In this document: one piece after another, positions 46,702 to 55,218 of the stretch
Numbering within the stretch: position 1 is the stretch's first letter
Layout: each line of letters opens with the position of its first letter
Notes under the pieces: model-generated
Databases searched by the model: none
What the model was told of the DNA's origin: nothing
The model's input: only the letters and a program-made list of their open reading frames with translations
Source of the DNA: Helicobacter pylori NQ4053
GTDB lineage: Bacteria > Campylobacterota > Campylobacteria > Campylobacterales > Helicobacteraceae
Assembly (NCBI RefSeq): GCF_000274605.1
Contig: NZ_AKNV01000002.1
Coordinates: forward strand, 1 to 64,000
Length of the DNA: 64,000 nt
Reading direction: 5' to 3'
Translations under genes and position numbers: made by a program

Positions 46702-47793
46702 TTAAGCTTTAGCAATCAAAACGCCCTCTAAAATCGCATCAATATCGCCGTCTAATATCGCTTCCACATTGCTATAAGCGATATTGGAGCGTGCGTCTTT
46801 GACTTGCTGGTAGGGGGCTAGAACATAGCTTCTTATTTGATGCCCCCAGCCGATCTCGCTTTTTTCTTCATTTTTGGCACTGCTTTGCTGTTTTTCTAAT
46901 TCCAATTCATAAAGCTTGGATTTAAGCATTTTTAACGCGCTCGCCTTGTTTTTATGCTGGCTCCTGTCGTTTTGGCATTGCACCACAATACCGGTAGGGA
47001 AATGCGTGATCCTAACCGCGCTTTCTGTTTTATTGACATGCTGACCGCCTGCCCCACTGGCTCTGTAATAATCATAACGGACATCTTTTTCATCAATTTC
47101 TATATCAATATCATCGTCCAATTCAGGGCTAATTTGCACGCTCGCAAAACTCGTGTGCCGTTTGGCGTTCGCATCAAAGGGCGAAATCCTTACAAGCCTA
47201 TGCACCCCGTTTTCATTTTTCAAATAGCCATAAGCGTTTTCGCCCTTAATGATAAAGGCGACCCCTTTAATGCCCGCTTCTTCGCCATCTTGGTAATCTA
47301 AAATCTCGCTTTTAAAGCCTCTTCTTTCTGCCCACCTCAAATACATGCGATACAAAATGCTCGCCCAATCCTGGCTTTCAGTCCCCCCCGCTCCAGGCTG
47401 AATGGTGATAATAGCGTTTGAAGCGTCGTTTTCACCGCTTAGCATGATTTCAATTTCCACTTTTTGCACGCTGTGCTCTAAAATGGGAGCCTCTTCATAG
47501 AGCAAGGATAAAGTAACCTCATCGTTATCGTTTTGAGCGAGTTCAAACAATTCCACGCTTTCATCTAAAGAATTTTTCGTTTTTTGATAGGTTTCTAGCA
47601 AGCGGTTCAAGCGCACTTTTTCTTTATTAGTGTCTCTGGCTTTTAAGACATCTTGCCAAAAATTAGGGTCTTCTTGCTCTTTTTCAATGCGTTCTAATTC
47701 TTGTTTGATCTTTTCAGGCTTGATGATCAAAGCGATATTATCGCATTTGTTTTGCAAGCTTTTTAACAATTCGCTATAGGTGTAGTTATCCAC
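46702..47793 (-). CDS. prfB: peptide chain release factor 2
   Basis: Ends translation at UGA and UAA. The 363 residues show the stop-recognition tripeptide SPF in [15 protein letters not shown] and the catalytic GGQ in [16 protein letters not shown] near residue 240. The frame is continuous with no in-frame TGA, so the autoregulatory +1 frameshift found in E. coli prfB is absent here. It follows moeA after 60 nt. Confidence 0.97.
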   Translation of the reverse strand: MDNYTYSELLKSLQNKCDNIALIIKPEKIKQELERIEKEQEDPNFWQDVLKARDTNKEKVRLNRLLETYQKTKNSLDESVELFELAQNDNDEVTLSLLYEEAPILEHSVQKVEIEIMLSGENDASNAIITIQPGAGGTESQDWASILYRMYLRWAERRGFKSEILDYQDGEEAGIKGVAFIIKGENAYGYLKNENGVHRLVRISPFDANAKRHTSFASVQISPELDDDIDIEIDEKDVRYDYYRASGAGGQHVNKTESAVRITHFPTGIVVQCQNDRSQHKNKASALKMLKSKLYELELEKQQSSAKNEEKSEIGWGHQIRSYVLAPYQQVKDARSNIAYSNVEAILDGDIDAILEGVLIAKA

Positions 47794-47853
47794 AAACAGA
47801 ACCTTTATGAGTGGGGTTTTAAACTCACCATTATAGCATTGTTAAAAGCTAAT

Positions 47854-49029
47854 TTAATTTTCAAACCTTAAAATTTCAATTTCGCCCTGAACTAATCCCA
47901 CTCCTTCATCAATTAAAGCGATAGAATCCACTTGCGCAAGGGCTTGAATCGCTCCTGATTCATAGCGGTTGTTGTTGTAAGGAATGAATTGGTGGTTTGA
48001 ATAGTTGCCTAAGATTAAATGCGTCCGTTTGTTATTAAGCTTTAAAGGGGCATTGATTTGAGCCTTAAAGGGTTTTAATTTAAAATCTTTATTTAAGGAT
48101 AAGCGCTCCAATAAGGGTAGAATCAAAACTCGTAAAACGACTAAGCAACTTAAAGGATTACCCGGTAAGCCTATAATAATGCTTTGATTGAGTTGGGCTA
48201 AAGTTACCGGCTTTCCAGGTTTGAGATTGACTTTTTCGTAATAAAAAAGGGCGTTTTTTTCTTTCAAGGCGTCTTTAAAAAAGTCTTTATCTCCTACGCT
48301 CACCCCCGCGCTTGAAAGGATGACATCATAGTCTTGCAATTCAAGTATTTTAAGCTGTAAATTTTTATCATCTTTTAAAACCCCTAGAAAATGCGTGTTG
48401 TAGTTTTTAAGCATGTTAAAAACACCCACTGAATTGACATCATAAACTTGGCATTCTAGGGCGTTTTGTCCTAAAGACACTAATTCATCGCCGCTGCTAA
48501 AGAGAGCGATTTTTAATTTCCTAAACGCTTTGATTTCTTTGAACCCTTGAGAGGCAATGAGCGCGATATGCCCATAATTCAAACGGGTATTTTTAGGGAC
48601 TAACACGCTGTTTAAAGAAGCGTTCTCGCCCTTTTGACGGATATTGGCGTGAATTTTAAAATCTTTGGGAGCTAGGGCAAAATTTTCATGGCTTTCTAAC
48701 ATACATTCTATAGGGACAATCGTTTCTATTCCCTTTGGCACCATCGCTCCAGTCATGATTTTAACGCATTCATTTTCTTTAACTTCTAAAGCGCTCACAT
48801 CATCTCCGGCAAAGATGTGTTGGATAACTTGAGTTTTTTGGCCCAAATCTTGCATTTTAAACCCATAGCCATCCATTGCGCTTTGATTGAATTTAGGCAA
48901 AGCGTGAGTGCAAATAATATCTTCTGCCAAAACGCGCCCTATGCTTTCAAACAAAGAGACAACCTCTATTTCTAAGGGTTTTAAGGGAATGCTAGAATGG
49001 ATTTTTAGAGCTTCTTTAAAACTAATCAT
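47854..49029 (-). CDS. moeA: molybdopterin molybdenumtransferase
   Basis: Inserts molybdate into adenylylated molybdopterin. The 391 residues include FNQSAMDGYGFK (near residue 50), the IMTGAMVPKGIETIVPIE block, GDELVSLGQ, the SSAGVSVGDKDFFKD motif near residue 240 and GLPGNPLSCLVVLRV near residue 290. It lies between fliR (9-nt gap) and prfB. H. pylori needs this cofactor for few enzymes, such as biotin sulfoxide reductase. Confidence 0.95.
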   Translation of the reverse strand: MISFKEALKIHSSIPLKPLEIEVVSLFESIGRVLAEDIICTHALPKFNQSAMDGYGFKMQDLGQKTQVIQHIFAGDDVSALEVKENECVKIMTGAMVPKGIETIVPIECMLESHENFALAPKDFKIHANIRQKGENASLNSVLVPKNTRLNYGHIALIASQGFKEIKAFRKLKIALFSSGDELVSLGQNALECQVYDVNSVGVFNMLKNYNTHFLGVLKDDKNLQLKILELQDYDVILSSAGVSVGDKDFFKDALKEKNALFYYEKVNLKPGKPVTLAQLNQSIIIGLPGNPLSCLVVLRVLILPLLERLSLNKDFKLKPFKAQINAPLKLNNKRTHLILGNYSNHQFIPYNNNRYESGAIQALAQVDSIALIDEGVGLVQGEIEILRFEN

Positions 49030-49038
49030 GTTTATCCT

Positions 49039-49806
49039 TTAAAAAATTTTGCTAATGGCGCTAAAGGCCAAGCTGATTTCTTCTTTAAAACGCCCCATGA
49101 TAGCCGAAGCGATTAAAATAATGCCCACAAACCCGATCGCAATTTTAACCGGAAACCCGATAGCGAGCAGGTTGAATTGAGGGTGGGTTTTCATGATCAT
49201 GCCAAAAATAATATCGCTCAATAACACCAAGCATAAAATAGGGAACGCCATAGAAAACCCTATGACAAACAAGTGCGAAAAGGCTTTGACAATGTTTTTA
49301 GCTAATTCTGGCTCAAAGACAAATCGCCCTAAAGGGACGGCTTTTAAGCTGTGATCTACAAATAAAATGATTTGATGGTGGAACGATAAATCCAATAAAA
49401 TTAAAATCGCTAACAATAAAAGGGCTTGCCCCACAATGGGTTTTTGCGATCCTGAAATGGGATCATAAGCGCTCGCCATGGTAAGCCCCATAGAAAAGCT
49501 AATGCTGTCAGTGGCAAACACTAAGCTCGCAAAAACGATTTGTAAAAAGACAGACGCGCACACCCCTAAAAACAGCTCGCACAAGCAAGCGATAATAAAA
49601 CCCTCTGGCGTGTAAGCGGCGCTTGAAAATTCTAAAGTGGGGTAAAAAATCGCGCTCACATACAAGCTCAAAGCCCCACGCACCGACAAAGGCACTAAAT
49701 GGTTTTCAAAAAAAGGGAAAAAAGACAGCACGCCACTAACCCTTAAAAACAACAAGAAAAAATCCCTGACATGGGGGGTGCTAAGCTCTTGGAGAAAATC
49801 TAACAT
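49039..49806 (-). CDS. fliR: flagellar export protein FliR
   Basis: Part of the flagellar type III export gate in the inner membrane. The 255 residues give six hydrophobic segments, with the family blocks RVSGVLSFFPFF near residue 23 and AYDPISGSQKP near residue 112. The start overlaps the 3' end of the broken EI24-type gene by 7 nt, so it may depend on that gene for translation. It is followed by moeA. Confidence 0.94.
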   Translation of the reverse strand: MLDFLQELSTPHVRDFFLLFLRVSGVLSFFPFFENHLVPLSVRGALSLYVSAIFYPTLEFSSAAYTPEGFIIACLCELFLGVCASVFLQIVFASLVFATDSISFSMGLTMASAYDPISGSQKPIVGQALLLLAILILLDLSFHHQIILFVDHSLKAVPLGRFVFEPELAKNIVKAFSHLFVIGFSMAFPILCLVLLSDIIFGMIMKTHPQFNLLAIGFPVKIAIGFVGIILIASAIMGRFKEEISLAFSAISKIF

Positions 49807-50527
49807 TCTTTTTCTTTAAGGATAAAAAAGTAGTGCGCTAGCATTAGGGTTTGCAACAAGGTGGCAAAAAAATTAAAAAAAGGGATTAAGGAAAAAAGAT
49901 AGCAAAAAAACGAGAAACGATAATGCTTTAACCGGTGCTGTTTGAGTAAATTTTGATAGCTTTGATAATTAAAAATCATGCTGGCTATATCCAAACTCAT
50001 GGTGTTTTTGAAAAAAAGAAAATGCGGGACTATAGAAAAAAAGACCCCAAAGACCCCTATAAAGGGAATGAAATAAAGGGGCGTTAAAACCGCTAAGAAT
50101 AAAAGCATAAAAGCGAGCGATTTTAAAAAATATTTAATAGAAAAAAAATAGAGCCAAATTCTTCTAAAACAACATGGGGATAATATTTTTGGTGCAAATA
50201 AGAAACCACTAAAGGGGTGTAAAAAATAGACGCAAAAATATTGATGACTAAACTCAAAAGAATCACGATCCAAAAAATAAGAAAATACACTAACGCTTTA
50301 AAAACCCATGCGAACACACCAGCAAAAAAGCCTTGAGAATGAGAGTAATCGCTTAAAGATTGCGGTAATAAAGTTTGGTAATAACCCACAATACTCCCGC
50401 CATTGTAGTAAAAAACAGCTCCAAAAAACGCCAAACTCAAAAGGATAGGGCCAAGATTGATTAAAAGCATTCTAGCGCTTAAAAAATCATTAAAGCTTTT
50501 TTTAAGGATAGATAAAGACAAAACCAT
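49800..50527 (-). pseudogene. EI24-type membrane protein, frame broken at a T8 tract
   Basis: The gene opens MVLSLSILKKSFND at 50527 and stays open to a TAA at 50123, but homologous coding continues in another frame (SIKYFLKSLAFMLLFL and onward) to 49800. At 50141-50148 the coding strand has eight T; nine would restore one frame of 242 residues. The complete protein has about five to six transmembrane segments and resembles the EI24/CysZ fold, which is known for sulfate transport in E. coli; function here unknown (HP0174-like). The T8 state may be a phase-off state or an assembly error. Frame off gives a 134-residue product. Confidence 0.75.
50141..50148 (-). repeat. T8 homopolymer breaking the EI24-type gene
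   Basis: Eight A on the plus strand. Nine (one more base) would join both halves in frame; seven would give an earlier stop. Confidence 0.85.
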
Positions 50528-50560
50528 AACTTGAAATCCTTCTCGCTTTGATAGGGTAAT

Positions 50561-50864
50561 TTAAGCGCAAAGTCCCTTAATCTTACATAGTAAGCTTATC
50601 AATATGAGATTGATTAATAGAGTATAGAAGTTATTTAAGATGGAATAACATGTAGTAATTAAATACATTATGGGGTAAAACAATACCATCAGTATCCAAG
50701 GACACAAAACGATTACAACAGCAATGGTAAATATAATATTCATTGATTGTCTTATGAAATTTTGAATCTTCTTTAATATTCTTTTTCTTTCCAAAAAGAA
50801 TGTAACAAACACCAATAAGGACAATAAATATTATTACAACATCTGTGGCAAACATTTTACCCAC
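50561..50864 (-). pseudogene. small membrane protein, probably frameshifted
   Basis: Two overlapping frames each carry part of what looks like one protein: a start with ribosome site and signal-like helix (MGKMFATDVVIIFIVLIGVC at 50864) in one frame, and a second hydrophobic hairpin (NIIFTIAVVIVLCPWILMV) in another, ending at 50561. The change of frame would fall in the A-rich GGAAAGAAAAAGAAT near 50780-50795. I do not recognise the family. The alternative is that only the 77-residue frame is real. Confidence 0.45.
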
Positions 50865-50952
50865 TTTGAATGGAATGAATAACTTTAAGCGTTTCTTACT
50901 CTTTAATGTGAGTTTTCTGTAATCATGGTAGCTGATTTTGTTTTAAATTTGC

Positions 50953-50958
50953 TATAAT
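50953..50958 (+). promoter_or_regulatory. -10 box TATAAT of the PpiC-type gene
   Basis: TTTGCTATAAT about 44 nt before ATG 51002; predicted start near 50966, GGAG in the leader. Confidence 0.7.
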
Positions 50959-51001
50959 GTAAATTTAATGATGAAAATTAGTTTAGAGTGGAGAACACAC
51001 A

Positions 51002-51901
51002 ATGAAAAAAAATATCTTAAATTTAGCGTTAGTGGGTGCGTTGAGCATGTCGTTTTTGATGGCTAAGCCGGCTCATAACGCAAATAACGCTACACATAAC
51101 ACGAAAAAAACGACTGATTCTTCAGCAGGCGTGTTAGCGACAGTGGATGGCAGACCCATCACTAAAAGCGATTTTGACATGATTAAGCAACGAAATCCTA
51201 ATTTTGATTTTGACAAGCTTAAAGAGAAAGAAAAAGAAGCTTTGATTGAGCAAGCCATCCGCACCGCGCTTGTAGAAAATGAGGCTAAGGCAGAAAAGCT
51301 TAATCAGACTCCAGAATTTAAAGCGATGATGGAAGCGGTTAAAAAACAGGCTTTAGTGGAATTTTGGGCTAAAAAACAGGCTGAAGAAGTGAAAAAAATC
51401 CAAATCCCAGAAAAAGAAATGCAAGATTTTTACAACGCTAATAAAGATCAGCTTTTTGTCAAGCAAGAAGCCCATGCTAGGCATATTTTAGTGAAAACCG
51501 AAGATGAGGCTAAACGGATTATTTCTGAGATTGACAAACAGCCAAAGGCTAAAAAAGAAGCCAAATTCATTGAATTAGCCAATCGTGATACGATTGATCC
51601 TAACAGCAAGAACGCGCAAAATGGCGGTGATTTAGGGAAATTCCAAAAAAACCAAATGGCTCCGGATTTTTCTAAAGCCGCTTTCGCTCTAACTCCTGGG
51701 GATTACACTAAAACCCCTGTTAAAACGGAGTTTGGTTATCATATTATTTATTTGATTTCTAAAGATAGCCCTGTAACTTATACTTATGAGCAGGCTAAAC
51801 CCACCATTAAAGGGATGTTACAAGAAAAGCTTTTCCAAGAACGCATGAATCAACGAATCGAGGAATTAAGGAAGCACGCTAAAATTGTTATCAACAAGTA
51901 G
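51002..51901 (+). CDS. cbf2: secreted peptidyl-prolyl isomerase, PpiC/parvulin type
   Basis: Folds proline-containing proteins in the periplasm; the H. pylori protein (HP0175, also called CBF2) is secreted and reported to act on host cells, as I recall. The 299 residues begin with a signal peptide (MKKNILNLALVGALSMSFLM, cut near AKPAHN). A SurA-like helical N-domain follows, then the parvulin domain with ARHILVKTEDEAKRI near residue 159 and NGGDLGKFQKNQMAP near residue 205, ending in a helical tail. It is the first of three genes with fba and efp. Confidence 0.94.
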   Translation: MKKNILNLALVGALSMSFLMAKPAHNANNATHNTKKTTDSSAGVLATVDGRPITKSDFDMIKQRNPNFDFDKLKEKEKEALIEQAIRTALVENEAKAEKLNQTPEFKAMMEAVKKQALVEFWAKKQAEEVKKIQIPEKEMQDFYNANKDQLFVKQEAHARHILVKTEDEAKRIISEIDKQPKAKKEAKFIELANRDTIDPNSKNAQNGGDLGKFQKNQMAPDFSKAAFALTPGDYTKTPVKTEFGYHIIYLISKDSPVTYTYEQAKPTIKGMLQEKLFQERMNQRIEELRKHAKIVINK

Positions 51902-51914
51902 ATGAGGTGTTATC

Positions 51915-52838
51915 ATGTTAGTTAAAGGCAATGAAATCTTATTGAAAGCCCATAAAGAAGGTTATGGGGTAGGGGCGTTTAATTTCGTGAATTTTGAAAT
52001 GCTAAACGCTATTTTTGAAGCAGGAAACGAGGAAAATTCCCCGCTTTTCATTCAAGCGAGTGAAGGAGCGATCAAATACATGGGGATTGATATGGCGGTG
52101 GGCATGGTGAAAATCATGTGCGAACGCTACCCCCACATTCCTGTAGCCTTACACCTAGATCATGGCACGACTTTTGAAAGCTGCGAAAAAGCCGTGAAAG
52201 CGGGTTTCACTTCTGTGATGATTGATGCGTCTCATCATGCTTTTGAAGAAAATTTGGAATTGACTTCTAAAGTGGTCAAAATGGCGCATAACGCTGGAGT
52301 GAGCGTGGAAGCGGAGTTGGGGCGTTTGATGGGGATTGAAGACAATATTTCAGTGGATGAAAAAGATGCGGTGTTAGTGAATCCTAAAGAAGCGGAGCAG
52401 TTTGTCAAAGAATCTCAAGTGGATTACTTAGCCCCAGCTATTGGGACAAGCCACGGAGCGTTTAAATTTAAGGGCGAGCCAAAATTGGATTTTGAACGCT
52501 TGCAAGAAGTCAAAAGGCTCACTAATATCCCTTTAGTTTTGCATGGAGCGAGCGCGATACCGGATAATGTGAGGAAATCTTATTTGGACGCTGGAGGCGA
52601 TTTGAAAGGCTCTAAGGGTGTACCTTTTGAATTTTTACAAGAATCCGTGAAAGGGGGGATCAATAAGGTCAATACTGACACGGACTTAAGGATCGCTTTC
52701 ATCGCAGAAGTGCGCAAGGTGGCTAATGAAGATAAGAGCCAATTTGATTTGAGGAAGTTTTTTTCTCCGGCCCAATTAGCGCTTAAAAATGTGGTCAAAG
52801 AGCGCATGAAACTTTTGGGCAGCGCTAATAAAATTTAA
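51915..52838 (+). CDS. fba: class II fructose-bisphosphate aldolase
   Basis: Cleaves or forms fructose 1,6-bisphosphate; in H. pylori it mainly serves gluconeogenesis. The 307 residues contain zinc ligands in [12 protein letters not shown] (near residue 81) and [13 protein letters not shown], the [12 protein letters not shown] block near residue 178 and [10 protein letters not shown] near residue 210. GATGAGGTG precedes the ATG, 13 nt after the isomerase gene stop. Confidence 0.96.
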   Translation: MLVKGNEILLKAHKEGYGVGAFNFVNFEMLNAIFEAGNEENSPLFIQASEGAIKYMGIDMAVGMVKIMCERYPHIPVALHLDHGTTFESCEKAVKAGFTSVMIDASHHAFEENLELTSKVVKMAHNAGVSVEAELGRLMGIEDNISVDEKDAVLVNPKEAEQFVKESQVDYLAPAIGTSHGAFKFKGEPKLDFERLQEVKRLTNIPLVLHGASAIPDNVRKSYLDAGGDLKGSKGVPFEFLQESVKGGINKVNTDTDLRIAFIAEVRKVANEDKSQFDLRKFFSPAQLALKNVVKERMKLLGSANKI

Positions 52839-52858
52839 TCAACAAGGAAGAGTGTAAC

Positions 52859-53422
52859 ATGGCAATTGGGATGAGCGAGCTCAAAAAGGGCTTGAAAATT
52901 GAATTGGGCGGTGTGCCTTATAGGATCGTAGAATACCAGCATGTCAAGCCCGGTAAGGGTGCGGCTTTTGTGCGCGCGAAAATCAAGTCGTTTTTAGATG
53001 GTAAGGTGATTGAAAAGACTTTCCATGCGGGGGACAAGTGCGAAGAGCCTAATTTGGTTGAAAAAACGATGCAATACCTTTATCATGATGGCGATACATA
53101 CCAATTCATGGACATAGAGAGCTATGAGCAAATCGCTTTGAACGACTCTCAAGTGGGTGAGGCTTCTAAATGGATGCTAGACGGCATGCAAGTGCAGGTT
53201 TTATTGCATAATGACAAGGCGATTTCAGTGGATGTGCCGCAAGTTGTGGCTCTAAAGATTGTAGAAACAGCCCCTAATTTTAAGGGCGATACTTCAAGCG
53301 CAAGCAAAAAACCAGCGACTTTAGAAACCGGTGCGGTCGTGCAAGTGCCTTTCCATGTTTTAGAGGGTGAGATCATTAAAGTCAATACGGAAACAGAAGA
53401 GTATCTTGAAAAGGTGAAGTGA
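52859..53422 (+). CDS. efp: elongation factor P
   Basis: Relieves ribosome stalling at consecutive prolines. The 187 residues match the family: KOW-like N-domain with the potentially modified Lys at the tip ([14 protein letters not shown], residue about 35), an S1-like centre and C-terminal domain with the family signature near residue 155. It follows fba after 20 nt and is closed by a strong terminator. Confidence 0.97.
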   Translation: MAIGMSELKKGLKIELGGVPYRIVEYQHVKPGKGAAFVRAKIKSFLDGKVIEKTFHAGDKCEEPNLVEKTMQYLYHDGDTYQFMDIESYEQIALNDSQVGEASKWMLDGMQVQVLLHNDKAISVDVPQVVALKIVETAPNFKGDTSSASKKPATLETGAVVQVPFHVLEGEIIKVNTETEEYLEKVK

Positions 53423-53470
53423 GATTATCTTTTTATTGAGTTAGCGCTTTAGACACAGCTTTTTTGTCAT

Positions 53471-53493
53471 AAGGGGTGTTTCAGCCCCTTTTT
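53471..53493 (+). terminator. rho-independent terminator after efp
   Basis: AAGGGG / CCCCTT stem with an 8-nt loop followed by TTT GGG CTTT; T-run short but stem G/C rich. Confidence 0.75.
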
Positions 53494-53598
53494 GGGCTTT
53501 GTTTAATGAGCTTTATTTAGAGCGTGTGTGGAATCTGTGATTAAAAATTATTTAGAATTTCTTTTCTCTGTTCTCGTTTGGAATTGATTATAAAATAT

Positions 53599-53740
53599 AA
53601 AAAATGCTTTAGTATTTTTTACAATCTAAAAAGAGATTGATTTAACCAAGCAAATAATCTCTTAAAAAGCTGTCTTTGGGGGTTATGGAATTTGATTGGG
53701 GGTTAGGGGGATAAAAGAGAGAGAATTTTACCCCATTTGA
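53599..53740 (+). repeat. dispersed intergenic element, copy F (diverged)
   Basis: AAAAAATGCTTTAGTATTTT (hairpin region 53599-53621), ACAATCTAAAAAGAG, CAAGCAAATAATCTCTTAAA, GGGGGTTAGGGGG. The central CAAAATACCCC box is not recognisable, so the copy is decayed in its second half. Confidence 0.5.
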
Positions 53741-53941
53741 AAGAGTGTGAGTTTAGGTATAAGAAGAACTTGCACTAAGTTTTATTGAAATGGATACGAA
53801 AAAATACGCTTGATTTATCTTGAGCTTTTTTATTTGGTTGCAATCGTTTTTAAAGTAAAAGCATGGTTGGTGGGTAAAATGAAACAAAAAATAAATTATC
53901 AAACAGGCTTTACAACGCTACCAATGGCATTAAGAACTTGA
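53741..53941. other. A/T-rich upstream segment of the methyltransferase remnant
   Basis: A plus-strand frame without strong start ends in FTTLPMALRT and a TGA at 53941, immediately before the ATG of the methyltransferase fragment; it may be the tail of a lost upstream gene or chance. Confidence 0.3.
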
Positions 53942-54208
53942 ATGAACAAATATAATTGCATAGATTTATTTAGTGGGGTTGGTGGTTTATCATTGGGTTT
54001 TGCGAATACGAATAGATTTAATATTTTAGCCCACATTGAGTGGGAAAAACCTATGGTTGCTACAATGAGAAATGCTTTAATCAAACGCTTCAAGATTAGT
54101 GAAAAAGAAACAAAAAAAAGAATTATCACATTTGATATTCAAAAAACTGATGAACTGATAAATGGCTCTTGGAGTGGTGAAACTCTTAAAATTTATATGA
54201 GTTTGTGA
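53942..54208 (+). pseudogene. cytosine-C5 DNA methyltransferase, N-terminal fragment
   Basis: The 88-residue frame begins MNKYNCIDLFSGVGGLSLGF, the S-adenosylmethionine-binding motif I of C5 methyltransferases, followed by the motif II-like HIEWEKPMVATMRNAL. Homology ends near residue 80; the last residues (KIYMSL) belong to inserted sequence. Catalytic motif IV (PCQ) and everything beyond are missing. A C-terminal fragment survives at 55093. A restriction-modification gene is known to be variable at this place among strains, as I recall. Confidence 0.85.
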
Positions 54209-54394
54209 GTTTTGAATTAAAAGAGAATTTAAAACTAATTGCGAGAAGTTTAGATTTTTTTCTTGCATTTGAGTTTGGATAGTTTGCCGTTGCTCTTTAG
54301 ATAATCTAAGACTTTTAATAATTTGTTTGTTTGGATACTCACTTATTCCCTTATTTTGATTTTTGGGTGTCAATGGGGATTTGCCCCATTGCAA
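54077..54394 (-). pseudogene. ribbon-helix-helix-like fragment (MobC/CopG-like)
   Basis: On the minus strand, residues about 16-55 of this frame read as a ribbon-helix-helix domain: beta strand IIKSLRLSKE, helix QRQTIQTQMQEKN and helix FSQLVLNSLL. The frame starts at a TTG inside a palindrome (54371-54391) with no ribosome site, and its C-terminal 35 residues are just the antisense of the methyltransferase fragment. So only 54210-54350 is likely to be inherited. It could be a mobilisation accessory protein (MobC) or antitoxin remnant; low confidence. Confidence 0.4.
54371..54391. repeat. perfect palindrome, 8-bp stem
   Basis: CAATGGGG, loop ATTTG, CCCCATTG. Not followed by a T-run, so not an ordinary terminator. 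Lies just upstream of the ribbon-helix-helix-like frame. Confidence 0.85.
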
Positions 54395-54396
54395 GC

Positions 54397-54415
54397 TATT
54401 TTGTATTACAAAATA
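54397..54415. repeat. second perfect palindrome, 8-bp arms
   Basis: TATTTTGT, centre ATT, ACAAAATA. Spaced five bases from the first palindrome. Two symmetrical sites in a row suit an operator, an oriT or the hairpin end of a mobile element. Confidence 0.85.
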
Positions 54416-54466
54416 TATGCTTACCCCCTTTAATTGTAGTTTAGCATAGATTGGTTAGGGTTTAGA

Positions 54467-54472
54467 TATAAT
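54467..54472 (+). promoter_or_regulatory. -10 box TATAAT of the toxin-antitoxin pair
   Basis: A perfect TATAAT 34 nt before ATG 54507, giving a leader of about 25 nt with AAGGAG. Confidence 0.7.
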
Positions 54473-54506
54473 GGGTTCATAATGTCGTTTGATACAAGGA
54501 GATGAG

Positions 54507-54788
54507 ATGTTAAGAGATGTAGAAGTAGGAGTTAAATTTTATAAAGAGCTTGGCAAATTAGAAAAACAATTAGCTAAGTATCAAAGTAAAGTTTTAGAAA
54601 TTAAAACACAAATGAGAGAGATTAAAAAGCAATATTCTCAAGCTAAGAAAGAGGAGAATTTAGCTAATAAATATACTCCTAATGATGAACTAAAACAAGA
54701 TTTATTAGATATTGATAATCCTAATACGACTGAAAACTTTAAACCTAAAAATGCTAGTGAAATTTGGCAATTCGCTCTTAATTCTTAG
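54507..54788 (+). CDS. antitoxin of a YafQ/HP0895-type pair
   Basis: A 93-residue protein from ATG 54507 (MLRDVEVGVKFYKELGKLEK) behind AAGGAG; an in-frame start six codons earlier would place the ribosome site inside the gene. It is highly charged with a long central coiled coil (KLEKQLAKYQSKVLEIK) and a flexible acidic tail that in such pairs wraps around the toxin. It resembles the HP0893/HP0895-like antitoxins of H. pylori. It should bind the toxin and its own promoter. Complete and in front of the toxin gene (8-nt gap), as is usual for type II pairs. Confidence 0.75.
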   Translation: MLRDVEVGVKFYKELGKLEKQLAKYQSKVLEIKTQMREIKKQYSQAKKEENLANKYTPNDELKQDLLDIDNPNTTENFKPKNASEIWQFALNS

Positions 54789-54796
54789 GGGCTTGA

Positions 54797-55066
54797 ATGC
54801 TAGAAATTGAGTTAAAAAAGAAATTCACTAAGGATTTAAAAAAGCATATTTTAAATCAAAAAATTGAGTTAGAAGTGTTTGACTTAGTGGTTGAAAATTT
54901 AAGAAATCAAATTCCATTGGATAAAAGATTTAAAGACCACTCTTTAAGTGGAATATACAAAGGCTGTAGAGAGTGCCACATTAAGCCTGATGTTTTGCTT
55001 GTGTATAGAGTGAAAGACAATGTTTTAACTTTGGTTAGGCTTGGGAGTCATAGTGAGTTGTTTTAA
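54797..55066 (+). CDS. toxin, YafQ/RelE-superfamily mRNA interferase
   Basis: An 89-residue RelE-fold protein similar to HP0892/HP0894. It has the family's order: N-terminal helices (KKKFTKDLKKHILNQ), LDKRFKDHSLSGIYKGCREC, then HIKPDVLLVYRVKDN and a final LVRLGSHSELF. The His in KDHSL, the Arg and His of CRECHIKPD, and the His of GSHSELF are the expected catalytic or RNA-contact residues. It starts 8 nt after the antitoxin and is full length, so this pair is likely to be functional. Confidence 0.8.
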   Translation: MLEIELKKKFTKDLKKHILNQKIELEVFDLVVENLRNQIPLDKRFKDHSLSGIYKGCRECHIKPDVLLVYRVKDNVLTLVRLGSHSELF

Positions 55067-55092
55067 GGTTCGGATCGTGTGAAAAATTCAAA

Positions 55093-55218
55093 ATTGCTTC
55101 AAAAAATTTCCTCACCTTTATCATAAGAGAAGCAGCGATTTTACAGACTTTCCCTAATGATTTTGAATTTATCGGATCGCAAGCGGCTTGTTTTAAAATG
55201 AGTGGAGAGGCAATTTAA
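55093..55218 (+). pseudogene. cytosine-C5 DNA methyltransferase, C-terminal fragment
   Basis: The frame reads IIREAAILQTFPNDFEFIGS, the conserved motif IX/X region of C5 methyltransferases (R-E-x-A-x-x-Q-x-F-P), then ends at TAA 55218 where the family would normally have an IGNAVP-like motif. A second frame follows (55221-55340, helical, LLKLLAKNVEETKI) that may be the rest of the C-terminus after a frameshift. With the N-terminal fragment at 53942 this shows that a methyltransferase gene was interrupted and its middle lost. Confidence 0.7.

Noticed and set aside
46702-47793. Programmed frameshift in prfB
   Set aside because: The frame is continuous from start to stop with no early in-frame TGA, so the classic site is absent.
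54077-54394. Full 105-residue ribbon-helix-helix gene as a working gene
   Set aside because: It starts inside a palindrome without ribosome site, and its C-terminal third is the antisense of a methyltransferase fragment; only a core segment looks inherited.
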